Shown: positions 35,746 to 47,818 of the stretch, in pieces
How positions within the stretch are numbered: the first letter of the stretch is position 1
Layout: the number at the start of each line of letters is the position of its first letter
Source of the DNA: Notolepis coatsorum
Taxonomy: Eukaryota > Chordata > Actinopteri > Aulopiformes > Paralepididae
DNA: 64,000 nt
Reading direction: 5' to 3'
Assembly: GCA_963971535.1 (NCBI GenBank)
Contig: OZ020585.1
Location: 154,677,371-154,741,370 of the forward strand
The notes under the pieces: generated by a model
What the model saw: the letters and a program-made list of their open reading frames with translations, nothing else
Told to the model about the DNA's origin: nothing
The model's database searches: none
Translations under genes and position numbers: made by a program

Positions 35746-35892
35746 GAAAAGGATTTAGCAACAAAACCTTCCAGCTGCCAGTCAGTTGCATCAATCAGGG
35801 GCGAAAATCTTTGGGGGGGACAATTACATTACATTTTCTCAAGAGCAATTCCTGGGGGGGGGGGGACCAAAAGTAGTGCTGTAACACATAGC
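35746..35892. repeat. G-rich repeat end and hAT target site
   Basis: caggggcgaaaatctttggg with G runs at 35813-35819 and 35855-35866 resembles a terminus of a G-rich non-autonomous family also seen near 48080-48310. The last 8 bp, CACATAGC (35885-35892), are the left target duplication of the hAT element. Confidence 0.5.
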
Positions 35893-35994
35893 CAGTGTTG
35901 GGACTAACGCGTTACAGTAACGAAGTTACTTTTTGCCGTAAATAGTACTCTAACGCATTACTTTTTAAATTCAGTAACGCTACTTACGTTACTG

Positions 35995-36321
35995 AATGGT
36001 TTGTTAGTTCGTTACTGCGTTCTTTGTATGTAGATTCATAGCGAGCGTCCTTATTTCGCCTGCGTTTGTTTCGGTTACTGTAGAGAGTGTCTATTTCTTT
36101 CCGTAGCCTCATTTCTGGTTTGCTCATTTCTGATTGGCCACTGACTGACGTTCTCTGACCAGACAGCGTCAGTCAGTGGCCACTGGCCAATCAGAAATGC
36201 GCAAAACCAGAAATGAGGCTACGGAAAGAAATAGACGCTCTCTACAGTAAACAACAAGAGGACGCTCGCTATGAATCTACATAATAAGAACGCAGTAATA
36301 ATAACGAACTAACAAACCATT
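35995..36321. repeat. Foldback inside the hAT element
   Basis: aatggtttgttagttcgtta at 35995 pairs with the complement ending 36321. Further pairs are tagattcatagcgagcgtcc, ctacggaaagaaatagac and aatcagaaatg, around a centre near 36150. The arms are about 150 bp with small indels. It may be an independent foldback element or the symmetrical core of the MITE. Confidence 0.88.
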
Positions 36322-36435
36322 TAGCAACTACTTGGAGAGATAATTAATATACAACATGGAAACGAGATAAAGAACATATTTGAAGGGCTGCTGGAGTCAA
36401 CTGGACTAACGTTACTTACATCTCGACCACCGCAG

Positions 36436-39400
36436 ACTGGTGAGTGCAATGTGTTCACTGAAACTCAAGATCAACGGATTTTGACTGTACGAAATCTGCC
36501 AGGGAATCTCATAATACTAATCAAACAATATAAATATAGTCCTTTCATGCACAATTGATATCCTAACTATTCTAACGTTGCAATGCTTTGATTGATATCT
36601 TAAACAACGCTGCAAGATGGTTATGAATGAATGAATGAATGAATGAATGAATGAATGAATGAATGAATGAATGAATGAATGAATGAATGAATGAATGAAA
36701 ACTTTATTTAACAGATTGCAGAATGGGTACAATACAGTACGGCTCAATACATACAATTGTTAAGGGGATGCAGACCTGAGAAAGACGTTTGTCTTGTTTC
36801 CATCAGGGTCCCCCATTTTCAATTCATATAGACATTTATGACATACACAACATACATGACATTTATGGCATAGGGACATATAGGTATTTAGTACTGATAC
36901 ATTTGTGACATAAGCGGTATTCAAATATACAGTACTGTTACCCCTAGATCCTGACAGAGTATATACATATGATGGGGAGGGGACTGTACATTAGGAGGGG
37001 GTGGGTGGGTGGGAGAGAAATATACATACGGCGGGGAGGGAATATATAATGAAACGCTCTAGACCACATTGCTTAGCAGAGTTCGGTGATGTGAATGGAA
37101 ACTGTCAAGTTGATCAACCGATTTTGAGTATATGGGGCATGGGACTTGAGCAATATTTTTTTTTTTTTTTTAAATTAAAATAACTAAATAGTTACTTTTC
37201 ACAGTAACTCATTACTTTTGGGTGTAAGTAACTAGTACAGTAACGAAGTTACTTTGAAATGAAGTAACTAGTAAAGTAACTGAGTTATTATTTTTCAGTA
37301 ACTAGCACAACACTGCACATAGCCTACATTGTAATATGTTAAATGTATATTGAGGAACAGAGTTATTTTGTATGTTAGAAGAGACTTTTAAGTTTAAGTC
37401 AAGCACTTTGATATATGTTATGTTTAAGTCAAGCACATTGATATATGTTATGTTTAAGTCAAGCACTTTGATATGTTATGTTGACTTTGACTGTTTAAAC
37501 AAATCATGGTTCAGTCACCAGTTTAAGTTTGAGAGTGGCAACAATCCATGGCATTGTCCAATTATGTTCAAATAAATGTTAAGAATTTATTCTTAATTGC
37601 TTGCCTGGGTAAATAAAGGTTAAATCAATTAAATAAAAATATGTCCATATTTTACAAGTCTAAAAATAGAGAACATTTCATAATGTTGTCAAAAAAAACT
37701 CAACAAACATACCTGAGACTCCCTGTCTCTGCCAGTCTGTTCCTGCCTACTGTATCTGTCCCCAGCGCTGCTGTCAGTGTCTGTATACCATTTCTTGCCT
37801 GCTCTGCCTAATGACATCATTATCAAATTATTTTAGCATTTCACCTCTTTCGTATGAACATTTTTCAACCTCTGTACTCTGAGGCCGGAATCCACAGTGG
37901 CTTTGGATGCGCTTTTTCCGAAGCAAAGCCGGCGCATCTCGCTCTCAAATGAATGAAATTAGGTTGCTCATGCGTAAACAGAGGCTTTGCGTCCGTGCAA
38001 TTGGCATATATTTAAATGAGGTAACATGGGCGGAAAATCTCCCCTTTCTATGTAAATGAGACTGGTGAGTGCAATGTGTTCACTGAAACTCAAGATCAAC
38101 GGATTTTGACTGTACGAAATCTGCCAGGGAATCTCATAATACTAATCAAACAATATAAATATAGTCCTTTCATGCACAATTGATATCCTAACTATTCTAA
38201 CGTTGCAATGCTTTGATTGATATCTTAAACAACGCTGCAAGATGGTTATGAATGAATGAATGAATGAATGAATGAATGAATGAATGAATGAATGAATGAA
38301 TGAATGAATGAAAACTTTATTTAACAGATTGCAGAATGGGTACAATACAGTACGGCTCAATACATACAATTGTTAAGGGGATGCAGACCTGAGAAAGACG
38401 TTTGTCTTGTTTCCATCAGGGTCCCCCATTTTCAATTCATATAGACATTTATGACATACACAACATACATGACATTTATGGCATAGGGACATATAGGTAT
38501 TTAGTACTGATACATTTGTGACATAAGCGGTATTCAAATATACAGTACTGTTACCCCTAGATCCTGACAGAGTATATACATATGATGGGGAGGGGACTGT
38601 ACATTAGGAGGGGGTGGGTGGGTGGGAGAGAAATATACATACGGCGGGGAGGGAATATATAATGAAACGCTCTAGACCACATTGCTTAGCAGAGTTCGGT
38701 GATGTGAATGGAAACTGTCAAGTTGATCAACCGATTTTGAGTATATGGGGCATGGGACTTGAGCAATATTTTTTTTTAAAAAAAATTTAAAATAACTAAA
38801 TAGTTACTTTTCACAGTAACTCATTACTTTTGGGTGTAAGTAACTAGTACAGTAACGAAGTTACTTTGAAATGAAGTAACTAGTAAAGTAACTGAGTTAT
38901 TATTTTTCAGTAACTAGCACAACACTGCACATAGCCTACATTGTAATATGTTAAATGTATATTGAGGAACAGAGTTATTTTGTATGTTAGAAGAGACTTT
39001 TAAGTTTAAGTCAAGCACTTTGATATATGTTATGTTTAAGTCAAGCACATTGATATATGTTATGTTTAAGTCAAGCACTTTGATATGTTATGTTGACTTT
39101 GACTGTTTAAACAAATCATGGTTCAGTCACCAGTTTAAGTTTGAGAGTGGCAACAATCCATGGCATTGTCCAATTATGTTCAAATAAATGTTAAGAATTT
39201 ATTCTTAATTGCTTGCCTGGGTAAATAAAGGTTAAATCAATTAAATAAAAATATGTCCATATTTTACAAGTCTAAAAATAGAGAACATTTCATAATGTTG
39301 TCAAAAAAAACTCAACAAACATACCTGAGACTCCCTGTCTCTGCCAGTCTGTTCCTGCCTACTGTATCTGTCCCCAGCGCTGCTGTCAGTGTCTGTATAC

Positions 39401-42400
39401 CATTTCTTGCCTGCTCTGCCTAATGACATCATTATCAAATTATTTTAGCATTTCACCTCTTTCGTATGAACATTTTTCAACCTCTGTACTCTGAGGCCGG
39501 AATCCACAGTGGCTTTGGATGCGCTTTTTCCGAAGCAAAGCCGGCGCATCTCGCTCTCAAATGAATGAAATTAGGTTGCTCATGCGTAAACAGAGGCTTT
39601 GCGTCCGTGCAATTGGCATATATTTAAATGAGGTAACATGGGCGGAAAATCTCCCCTTTCTATGTAAATGAGACTGGTGAGTGCAATGTGTTCACTGAAA
39701 CTCAAGATCAACGGATTTTGACTGTACGAAATCTGCCAGGGAATCTCATAATACTAATCAAACAATATAAATATAGTCCTTTCATGCACAATTGATATCC
39801 TAACTATTCTAACGTTGCAATGCTTTGATTGATATCTTAAACAACGCTGCAAGATGGTTATGAATGAATGAATGAATGAATGAATGAATGAATGAATGAA
39901 TGAATGAATGAATGAATGAATGAATGAATGAATGAAAACTTTATTTAACAGATTGCAGAATGGGTACAATACAGTACGGCTCAATACATACAATTGTTAA
40001 GGGGATGCAGACCTGAGAAAGACGTTTGTCTTGTTTCCATCAGGGTCCCCCATTTTCAATTCATATAGACATTTATGACATACACAACATACATGACATT
40101 TATGGCATAGGGACATATAGGTATTTAGTACTGATACATTTGTGACATAAGCGGTATTCAAATATACAGTACTGTTACCCCTAGATCCTGACAGAGTATA
40201 TACATATGATGGGGAGGGGACTGTACATTAGGAGGGGGTGGGTGGGTGGGAGAGAAATATACATACGGCGGGGAGGGAATATATAATGAAACGCTCTAGA
40301 CCACATTGCTTAGCAGAGTTCGGTGATGTGAATGGAAACTGTCAAGTTGATCAACCGATTTTGAGTATATGGGGCATGGGACTTGAGCAATATTTTTTTT
40401 TTAAATTTTTTTAAAATAACTAAATAGTTACTTTTCACAGTAACTCATTACTTTTGGGTGTAAGTAACTAGTACAGTAACGAAGTTACTTTGAAATGAAG
40501 TAACTAGTAAAGTAACTGAGTTATTATTTTTCAGTAACTAGCACAACACTGCACATAGCCTACATTGTAATATGTTAAATGTATATTGAGGAACAGAGTT
40601 ATTTTGTATGTTAGAAGAGACTTTTAAGTTTAAGTCAAGCACTTTGATATATGTTATGTTTAAGTCAAGCACATTGATATATGTTATGTTTAAGTCAAGC
40701 ACTTTGATATGTTATGTTGACTTTGACTGTTTAAACAAATCATGGTTCAGTCACCAGTTTAAGTTTGAGAGTGGCAACAATCCATGGCATTGTCCAATTA
40801 TGTTCAAATAAATGTTAAGAATTTATTCTTAATTGCTTGCCTGGGTAAATAAAGGTTAAATCAATTAAATAAAAATATGTCCATATTTTACAAGTCTAAA
40901 AATAGAGAACATTTCATAATGTTGTCAAAAAAAACTCAACAAACATACCTGAGACTCCCTGTCTCTGCCAGTCTGTTCCTGCCTACTGTATCTGTCCCCA
41001 GCGCTGCTGTCAGTGTCTGTATACCATTTCTTGCCTGCTCTGCCTAATGACATCATTATCAAATTATTTTAGCATTTCACCTCTTTCGTATGAACATTTT
41101 TCAACCTCTGTACTCTGAGGCCGGAATCCACAGTGGCTTTGGATGCGCTTTTTCCGAAGCAAAGCCGGCGCATCTCGCTCTCAAATGAATGAAATTAGGT
41201 TGCTCATGCGTAAACAGAGGCTTTGCGTCCGTGCAATTGGCATATATTTAAATGAGGTAACATGGGCGGAAAATCTCCCCTTTCTATGTAAATGAGACTG
41301 GTGAGTGCAATGTGTTCACTGAAACTCAAGATCAACGGATTTTGACTGTACGAAATCTGCCAGGGAATCTCATAATACTAATCAAACAATATAAATATAG
41401 TCCTTTCATGCACAATTGATATCCTAACTATTCTAACGTTGCAATGCTTTGATTGATATCTTAAACAACGCTGCAAGATGGTTATGAATGAATGAATGAA
41501 TGAATGAATGAATGAATGAATGAATGAATGAATGAATGAATGAATGAATGAATGAAAACTTTATTTAACAGATTGCAGAATGGGTACAATACAGTACGGC
41601 TCAATACATACAATTGTTAAGGGGATGCAGACCTGAGAAAGACGTTTGTCTTGTTTCCATCAGGGTCCCCCATTTTCAATTCATATAGACATTTATGACA
41701 TACACAACATACATGACATTTATGGCATAGGGACATATAGGTATTTAGTACTGATACATTTGTGACATAAGCGGTATTCAAATATACAGTACTGTTACCC
41801 CTAGATCCTGACAGAGTATATACATATGATGGGGAGGGGACTGTACATTAGGAGGGGGTGGGTGGGTGGGAGAGAAATATACATACGGCGGGGAGGGAAT
41901 ATATAATGAAACGCTCTAGACCACATTGCTTAGCAGAGTTCGGTGATGTGAATGGAAACTGTCAAGTTGATCAACCGATTTTGAGTATATGGGGCATGGG
42001 ACTTGAGCAATATTTTTTTTTTAAATTTTTTTTAAATAACTAAATAGTTACTTTTCACAGTAACTCATTACTTTTGGGTGTAAGTAACTAGTACAGTAAC
42101 GAAGTTACTTTGAAATTAAGTAACTAGTAAAGTAACTGAGTTATTATTTTTCAGTAACTAGCACAACACTGCACATAGCCTACATTGTAATATGTTAAAT
42201 GTATATTGAGGAACAGAGTTATTTTGTATGTTAGAAGAGACTTTTAAGTTTAAGTCAAGCACTTTGATATATGTTATGTTTAAGTCAAGCACATTGATAT
42301 ATGTTATGTTTAAGTCAAGCACTTTGATATGTTATGTTGACTTTGACTGTTTAAACAAATCATGGTTCAGTCACCAGTTTAAGTTTGAGAGTGGCAACAA

Positions 42401-42916
42401 TCCATGGCATTGTCCAATTATGTTCAAATAAATGTTAAGAATTTATTCTTAATTGCTTGCCTGGGTAAATAAAGGTTAAATCAATTAAATAAAAATATGT
42501 CCATATTTTACAAGTCTAAAAATAGAGAACATTTCATAATGTTGTCAAAAAAAACTCAACAAACATACCTGAGACTCCCTGTCTCTGCCAGTCTGTTCCT
42601 GCCTACTGTATCTGTCCCCAGCGCTGCTGTCAGTGTCTGTATACCATTTCTTGCCTGCTCTGCCTAATGACATCATTATCAAATTATTTTAGCATTTCAC
42701 CTCTTTCGTATGAACATTTTTCAACCTCTGTACTCTGAGGCCGGAATCCACAGTGGCTTTGGATGCGCTTTTTCCGAAGCAAAGCCGGCGCATCTCGCTC
42801 TCAAATGAATGAAATTAGGTTGCTCATGCGTAAACAGAGGCTTTGCGTCCGTGCAATTGGCATATATTTAAATGAGGTAACATGGGCGGAAAATCTCCCC
42901 TTTCTATGTAAATGAG
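36436..42916. repeat. Four-copy tandem array of a 1.62-kb unit
   Basis: Unit starts (actggtgagtgcaatgtgtt) are at 36436, 38061, 39673 and 41297, giving periods 1625, 1612 and 1624; the array ends at aaatgag, 42916. Each unit holds the right half of the hAT element, a minus-strand LINE-A copy with an (AATG)n tract of differing length, the hAT right end and target copy, a 3 x 30-bp minisatellite (37388-37485 in unit 1), a ttgcctgggtaaataaaggt repeat end, and about 450 bp of other sequence. Units look almost identical outside homopolymers and AATG counts. Confidence 0.95.
36625..37045 (-). mobile_element. LINE-A copy, minus strand, in each tandem unit
   Basis: (AATG)n tail then aaactttatttaacagattg, acaattgttaaggggatgca and the UTR complement up to about 37045. 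The same insertion at the same place in every unit (from about 38250, 39863 and 41485) shows that it predates the amplification. Tail length differs between units, so the microsatellite has changed since. The tail gives artificial HSFI-repeat frames. Confidence 0.9.
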
Positions 42917-43094
42917 CCTCTAAACAGGTGATCATGGCAGCAGTAATTGTAGCAGAGAGGCATGACCGTGAAAGATATTATCGAATATCTCGAAGGACAA
43001 TAATCAAATCAAGCGCATGCAGCGATACCATGCAATCGCATATTGTTATATAACGTTGTGGGCCTTGGGGTTATGCTCGTATATAAACACCTAA
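42917..43094 (+). other. Unassigned sequence after the array
   Basis: From 42932 an ATG opens MAAVIVAERHDRERYYRISR-RTIIKS and stops after about 32 codons. Basic, Tyr-rich N-termini of this sort occur in Harbinger-type transposases, but the piece is too short to assign. Otherwise nothing. Confidence 0.25.
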
Positions 43095-43292
43095 TTATGA
43101 AATCAGATATAGGCCAGGGCTTTACAACTTAATAAAGAGATTGAATACAATTAAATGGGATATAAACGGAATATAGCCCAATATGATTATATTATTTCAT
43201 TGTATATAGTATACATTTAATTTAGTTCCTATCCCATTTAATATATATTCTTTATTAAGTTGTAAAGCCCTGGCCTATATCTGATTTCATAA
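43095..43292. mobile_element. Foldback/MITE
   Basis: ttatgaaatcagatataggc at 43095 pairs with its complement ending 43292; the pairing continues through cagggctttacaacttaata. The arms are about 55-60 bp, the centre AT-rich, about 80 bp. Non-coding. Confidence 0.88.
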
Positions 43293-43338
43293 CTAGATTA
43301 TAGTGAAGGAGACGAGTTCTTATTAATACATTTTTCAT

Positions 43339-43463
<125 letters not shown>

Positions 43464-43732
43464 TTCAGAATAATAATAATCATGACATTGCATTACTGCT
43501 GATCAGCACCTATATCAGAAATAAATGTTTACTGTATTGATCATCATCTCAGAAGCAAGCATTTGAAATGTCAGATAGCCTTATTCCTAAATCACGCGTT
43601 GCGAAGGCTATTGGCTTTATATTTCTCGAACAAGTTAGATACTGTTCATAACTCATAAGATCTATTTTCTTTAGTATTCCGTTCATGTTGTATTGTATAT
43701 TGTTTATTCGTAATGTATAGAGGAGTGCAAAA

Positions 43733-43800
43733 GAATAGAATCTTTATTGTCATTGTTGGTCCAACGAAATTGAGTTTAGAGCATCACCACATACTGAATA
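43733..43800 (-). mobile_element. LINE 3' tail fragment, minus strand
   Basis: agaatagaatctttattgtc and accaacgaaattgag are the complement of a fish LINE tail of the type caacgaaatt/acaataaagattctattct. Rex1-like LINEs have such ends. Only the tail is present. Confidence 0.5.
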
Positions 43801-44330
43801 TAGCATGTACAAAATAATAACATCAATAATTTAATATCAATGGGTATCATTCCCGAACGGATTTACGACAAAAAATGTCCTCTTATGCAGATTTCTGCCC
43901 ATTTAAGACATATTAGGGCTGGTAGCGCGATTCCCCAAATGTTCCTGAGATCGGATTTGACCGTGGCTGAGAGCAGATTTAAGAGTGCTGAGGAGAGCAG
44001 ACTGTGTTCTCATAGTGATTCCTTCATGTCAACGCTACAGGCCTCATTGGAATTAATTACTTAATCATAATTAAAATAAATATGACAATATTTGTACGAT
44101 AAGAAATTACGCATTTGATGTCGGAAAAATAAATAATATGGATTCATCTGATCACAGGGCAGCTGGATTAACCATATCTTAACCAGCTATTTTGGACAAA
44201 TGTATAATTACTTGAATTACTCAGATATTCAAACACAATTATGCAATTATTGGTAAATGATTGAAAATAATAATTATTTAATGCCTTCTGTGGAATTTGT
44301 ATTTCTTATTTGTTACATATCTGTTTTAAT
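43801..44330. other. No recognised feature
   Basis: AT-rich. The 74-aa open frame at 43840-44064 is undisturbed, but I see no motif. A shared acatatta-type segment (cacttaagacatatt near 45080 against catttaagacatatt at 43900) hints at an old duplicate. Confidence 0.35.
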
Positions 44331-44453
44331 GATTAATTCATTTGAAAGAATGCAGGTCAACATGCAATATATCCCATTGATTGGTATACAATGGGACAGA
44401 CCTTTGTTTGATATAGCTATAAACCTGCATTCCTTCGAATATATCATTAATCA
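44331..44453. mobile_element. Small foldback element
   Basis: gattaattcatttgaaagaa pairs imperfectly with the complement ending cattaatc at 44453; an inner stem cccattg/caatggg closes the centre at 44374-44395. About 120 bp. Confidence 0.75.
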
Positions 44454-44615
44454 ATTAAACTTATATTGAAATACACTATATAGCCTATACACCAACACTG
44501 AAATGACAGTGGATAAATAGATAAATAAGAACTAAAGCTAATCGCGTGGAAATAGACTGCATTAATATTCCATAACAAGTCTTGTGTGTGCCAGTATGGC
44601 CTACGTGTCTAATGA

Positions 44616-44815
44616 ATGAACAGTATAGGCTTAATATATTCTAGTTACTTGTTTCATTAGGATTTAGTAGATACTATATATATGATCTGCCCTACGTACA
44701 GTATAAGTACAGTCTGTATACAGACTGTACCTATAGGGCAGAGCATATATATAGTATCTACTAAATCCTAATGAAACAAGTCATTAATGGAATAATAAGC
44801 CTATATTGCGTTCAT
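44616..44815. mobile_element. Foldback/MITE with about 80-bp arms
   Basis: atgaacagtataggcttaat pairs with the complement ending gcgttcat (44815). The inner match acttgtttcattaggattta, gtagatactatatatatg, ctgccct is almost exact. The loop contains a further short palindrome (acagtctgtatacagactgt at 44710). Third foldback within 1.7 kb. Confidence 0.9.
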
Positions 44816-45762
44816 GTGTGTGTGTGCGCATGCGCTGCGGCAGGTGTACCACGAGCTGTACTATATGATGCCAATACATTAATCTAATCTAATTTCGATG
44901 GGTCGCAAGACTCGCAAAGCGCTTCCGCCACCATTTTCACACAGCTGCATCATTAGTTGCCTTATAAGGAGCTCTGGAGGCGTTGTTTTGTATGCAAATG
45001 ACCTGAACGGGGACGCGCGTTCATGTTTGAGACATATGCCATTCCCCAACACAGATATCACAGGTGCGAACATTTGAGCCACTTAAGACATATTACCAGC
45101 ATGTTGAGGACTCAGAGTGAACTTGTCATTGATTCTGTCTCAGTCGGTTCCAAGATAAGTCTTCCAAGAGAACTCTTTGGAAAATATTGGGGAATGAGAC
45201 CCAATGTCCCAAGTGCAATAGTGCTAGTGCAAATGAATAGTATGACAGTCCAGTTGAGTTAATGGATGGAGTGATTTCTTGATTTCTTTTCTTTTTTTGG
45301 ACAGCGCGCTAAACTTGACAGCGTGCTACATTTCGACACACATTTCTGCCAAGAGCGCTGTCAGGGGGGCAGAGTGCGGACTGCTCGCAAGCTACACATA
45401 TTGGGCGTGTCTGCGCTGGTATCTCATCGAGCAATGTGCTTTCGTGAATAGCTCGCAGACGCAGAGCAGGCTCCGCGAATGCAATTTGCTTCGCGCAATC
45501 CATTCTCTGTGGATTCTGCCCAAAGTCTTTGAGATATTAGGCTACTAGGGTTATTACTTTGCGTTTTGGTGTACTGAAAAAGGCTCTGATGTCGTTATTT
45601 TGTCTGCGTTCTACCTGACTGGCTGGCTAGACACACACACACACACACACAGTGTGCAGGTTATTTACAGTAGGAGATGGGCTTCTATCATATTATCTTC
45701 TATTATTCTATAATGGGCTTCGGTCTGCAGGTAGCTAGCTAGTCAAACACTGGTTGATGTTG
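44816..45762. other. No recognised gene; (AC)n at 45634-45651
   Basis: The moderately CpG-rich part 45300-45540 has open frames of 64-89 aa on both strands without recognisable motifs. A short AC repeat is at 45634-45651. I see no terminal repeats or RNA gene. Confidence 0.35.
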
Positions 45763-45812
45763 CTAGTGTGACGGATCATACTGGGTCTGCGTTGTGTTTG
45801 ATGTTAAATGAG

Positions 45813-46087
45813 AATGTCCCGAGGGGGAGTCGAACAGGGGGCTCCCGCGTCCGCGGGCGACGACACAGGCCGCTGCACTAAGAAGTGAATTCACTCCTAA
45901 CTACCGTACCTATGCGTCTGTTAACCCTGTTATGGGGAAGTGAGTTTAATTTACCAGCCCGCACTGCCACAGTCACTCGTCAAAACACACCTGTTTCCGT
46001 GACTGTGGACATACCCACGGGCTTCCCCGTTACACTCACCTCCCTAAACTCACGCCCCTCAGGACATCCGGGTCACTGGGCACCACT
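45813..46087 (-). repeat. tRNA-like repeat between two 45-bp direct repeats
   Basis: On the minus strand: A-box-like TTAGTGCAGCGGC (about 45869-45881) and B-box GTTCGACTCC (45826-45835). It is a diverged relative of 5122-5352. It is bounded by direct repeats 45768-45812 and 46088-46132 that begin GTGACGGATC. That looks like a partial internal duplication of the element end. Confidence 0.6.
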
Positions 46088-47489
46088 GTGACGGATCATA
46101 CTGGGTCTGCGTTGTGTTTGATGTTAAATGAGTGTTGTATAATCCTATACAAAACCTAAGGTTTATTCGCAGTACAATGAGGTTGTTATCTGGAAGGAGG
46201 AAAAGATCATAAGTGATAGAATTTGGTCTCCTCATCTGACTTCCAATATAGCCAGCAAGGAATAAACGTGCAGTCTAGACCACAGAGTTCGAATTCAAAC
46301 TCATGTATTTATTTGCCTCGGCGGCCCAGAGTGAATTAAAAGGTTGCTTTTCACATACAAGGATTATCAGAATACATTAACATGTCTGTCTTGTACAAAG
46401 GATCAACAAGGTTTGCATCTCAAAACCCCAACATGTACATACAACAGTCATTGTTAACATCAATGAAAATAGAGAAGCTACTGTAAGCCCTTTTCATATG
46501 AGTAAGCCTGGTTTCTAAGATAAGTATCTTTACATTCTATTCTAACCAACCATGTGGCCATCCAGCTTACTTACATGAAAATCAGCCGACAGCATTCTCT
46601 GGGAGGGGAGCGGGGAGCCGCAGTCCTGGGGCGGTCTGGGCTCCTGAATTAACACTGTTTTTCTCTTAAATACTATAATTTCCCACCAATAGTAGCACAT
46701 TTTAATAATACGTTTGGTCCAATCCGGTTGGTTCTTCTGTGGGGGTTGGTGTCAATGGCCCCCTCCTTTGGGTTGTGGCCTCTCATGTTTGGACAGAGAG
46801 GGGGGGGGGGGGGGGGCTGCCTGTGGCCCCCGTCGGTGTCTCCTCTGAATGCATCAACATTCCTTTGTGTACCATTATTAATTTTCCAATTTATATGGTT
46901 TGTGTAATGACCTATAGACCTCTCATATCATCCCAGTACAGTCATTGCTTCTAGGCTGATATCAGACATCATATAGGAGACCACACCAACCTTTATTTAC
47001 CAGATCATATAACTGTGATAACTATACCAGGATTCTTAATTCTAAATATCTATATAGATGTTTTTATTGGTTTCTTTATAGAGTTGTCAATCCAATCAAA
47101 GCCAATCAAGTATCATGCTTTTTCATTTAACTTTGAAACATGTCCTTATTGATTAATAATCTTTAGTCCTGTCTTATACTATCAGAGCCAGTTATTTGGT
47201 CTCTGCTGTCGCTGCTGAAATCTGCTAACAGTTGAGTGTGGCTTTTCAGTTCCTTTGTTCTAGTGTTGAGTACATCTGCTAGTGGGGGTTGAAGTAACTG
47301 TTCCTGCTGTTATCTGATGCAACTGTCTCTAGAATCGTTCCTCATTTAGCCCTGCAACCCACTCTGCTGCTAAAAAGTATACAAGGCATAATATTATGGT
47401 TTTACTCTTGGCTTACCTTTTGATACTAAACAGTTGATTAATAGATAACTTTGTTTGTGAATTAGTGTCCATGACTAATCATCCTGTAA

Positions 47490-47732
47490 GTATATTCTGC
47501 TCTTCAACAAGTCTAAGCTGGTCTGCCCTGTGTTCAACCCAGCTGTCTCTGTAACACCAGTATCAGCTCCTTACTTTAGCACTGAAAATCCATTCTGCTG
47601 TTGAAAGGTACACCTGGCTTTTACATTATGGTTCTCTAATTATTCACACATATTAGTTATGAAATTCAATGTCAAATATCACCACATGAGAATGTCCCGA
47701 GGGGGAGTCGAACAGCGGGCTCCCGCGTCCGC
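47490..47732. repeat. 243-bp segment duplicated at 51614-51856
   Basis: From gtatattctgctcttcaaca to gctcccgcgtccgc, the two copies have the same length and I find no difference by eye. The right boundary lies at the centre of the hairpin 47687-47768. Confidence 0.93.
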
Positions 47733-47768
47733 GGGAGCCCCCTGTTCGACTCCCCCTCGGGACATCTC
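47687..47768. repeat. Near-perfect GC-rich hairpin at the right end of the TIR element
   Basis: Arms of about 36 bp (atgtcccgagggggagtcga and gggctcccgcg with its complement) around a 2-bp apex (tc) at 47729. I see one mismatch. It consists of two inverted halves of the tRNA-like B-box region. Confidence 0.93.
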
Positions 47769-47818
47769 ATTTAACATAAAAAAACACAACGCAGACCCAG
47801 TATGATCCGTCACACTAG

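Larger units (their letters stand above)
35893..37315. mobile_element. hAT non-autonomous element with perfect 8-bp target duplication
   Basis: Left end CAGTGTTGGGACTAACGCGTTAC, right end complement of CAGTGTTGTGCTAGTTACTG. Target duplication CACATAGC at 35885-35892 and 37316-37323. The subterminal regions are full of agttact/taacg-type short motifs, as in common fish hAT MITEs. The interior contains a foldback (35995-36321) and a minus-strand LINE-A insertion (36625-37045). No transposase. Confidence 0.88.
45767..47814. mobile_element. TIR-bounded element with tRNA-like ends and CTAG target duplication
   Basis: Left end TGTGACGGATCATACTGGGT, right end its complement (ACCCAGTATGATCCGTCACA). 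The inverted similarity runs about 95 bp and includes half of a tRNA-like sequence (gtcccgagggggagtcgaac). CTAG at 45763-45766 and 47815-47818 could be a 4-bp target duplication. A 45-bp copy of the left end repeats directly at 46088-46132. The interior 46133-47690 has no recognised protein. The ends resemble those of the 231-bp element at 5122. Superfamily unknown. Confidence 0.6.

Noticed and set aside
36517..36756. Repeated HSFIHSF protein in each 1.62-kb unit
   Set aside because: Translation of the (AATG)n LINE tail.
37372..37575. 67-aa frame repeated in four units (KSSTLIYVMF repeats)
   Set aside because: Caused by a 30-bp minisatellite; conserved only because the units are recent copies.
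42932..43028. Short basic frame MAAVIVAERHDRERYY as a Harbinger transposase start
   Set aside because: Only about 32 codons, no downstream catalytic domain; mentioned under the unassigned stretch only.
45813..45895. Possible minus-strand tRNA gene
   Set aside because: Anticodon arm is not recognisable and half of the sequence is repeated as a hairpin at 47687-47768.
46133..47490. Endogenous retrovirus in the TIR element interior
   Set aside because: No gag, pol or env motifs on either strand and only inverted, not direct, long terminal similarity.
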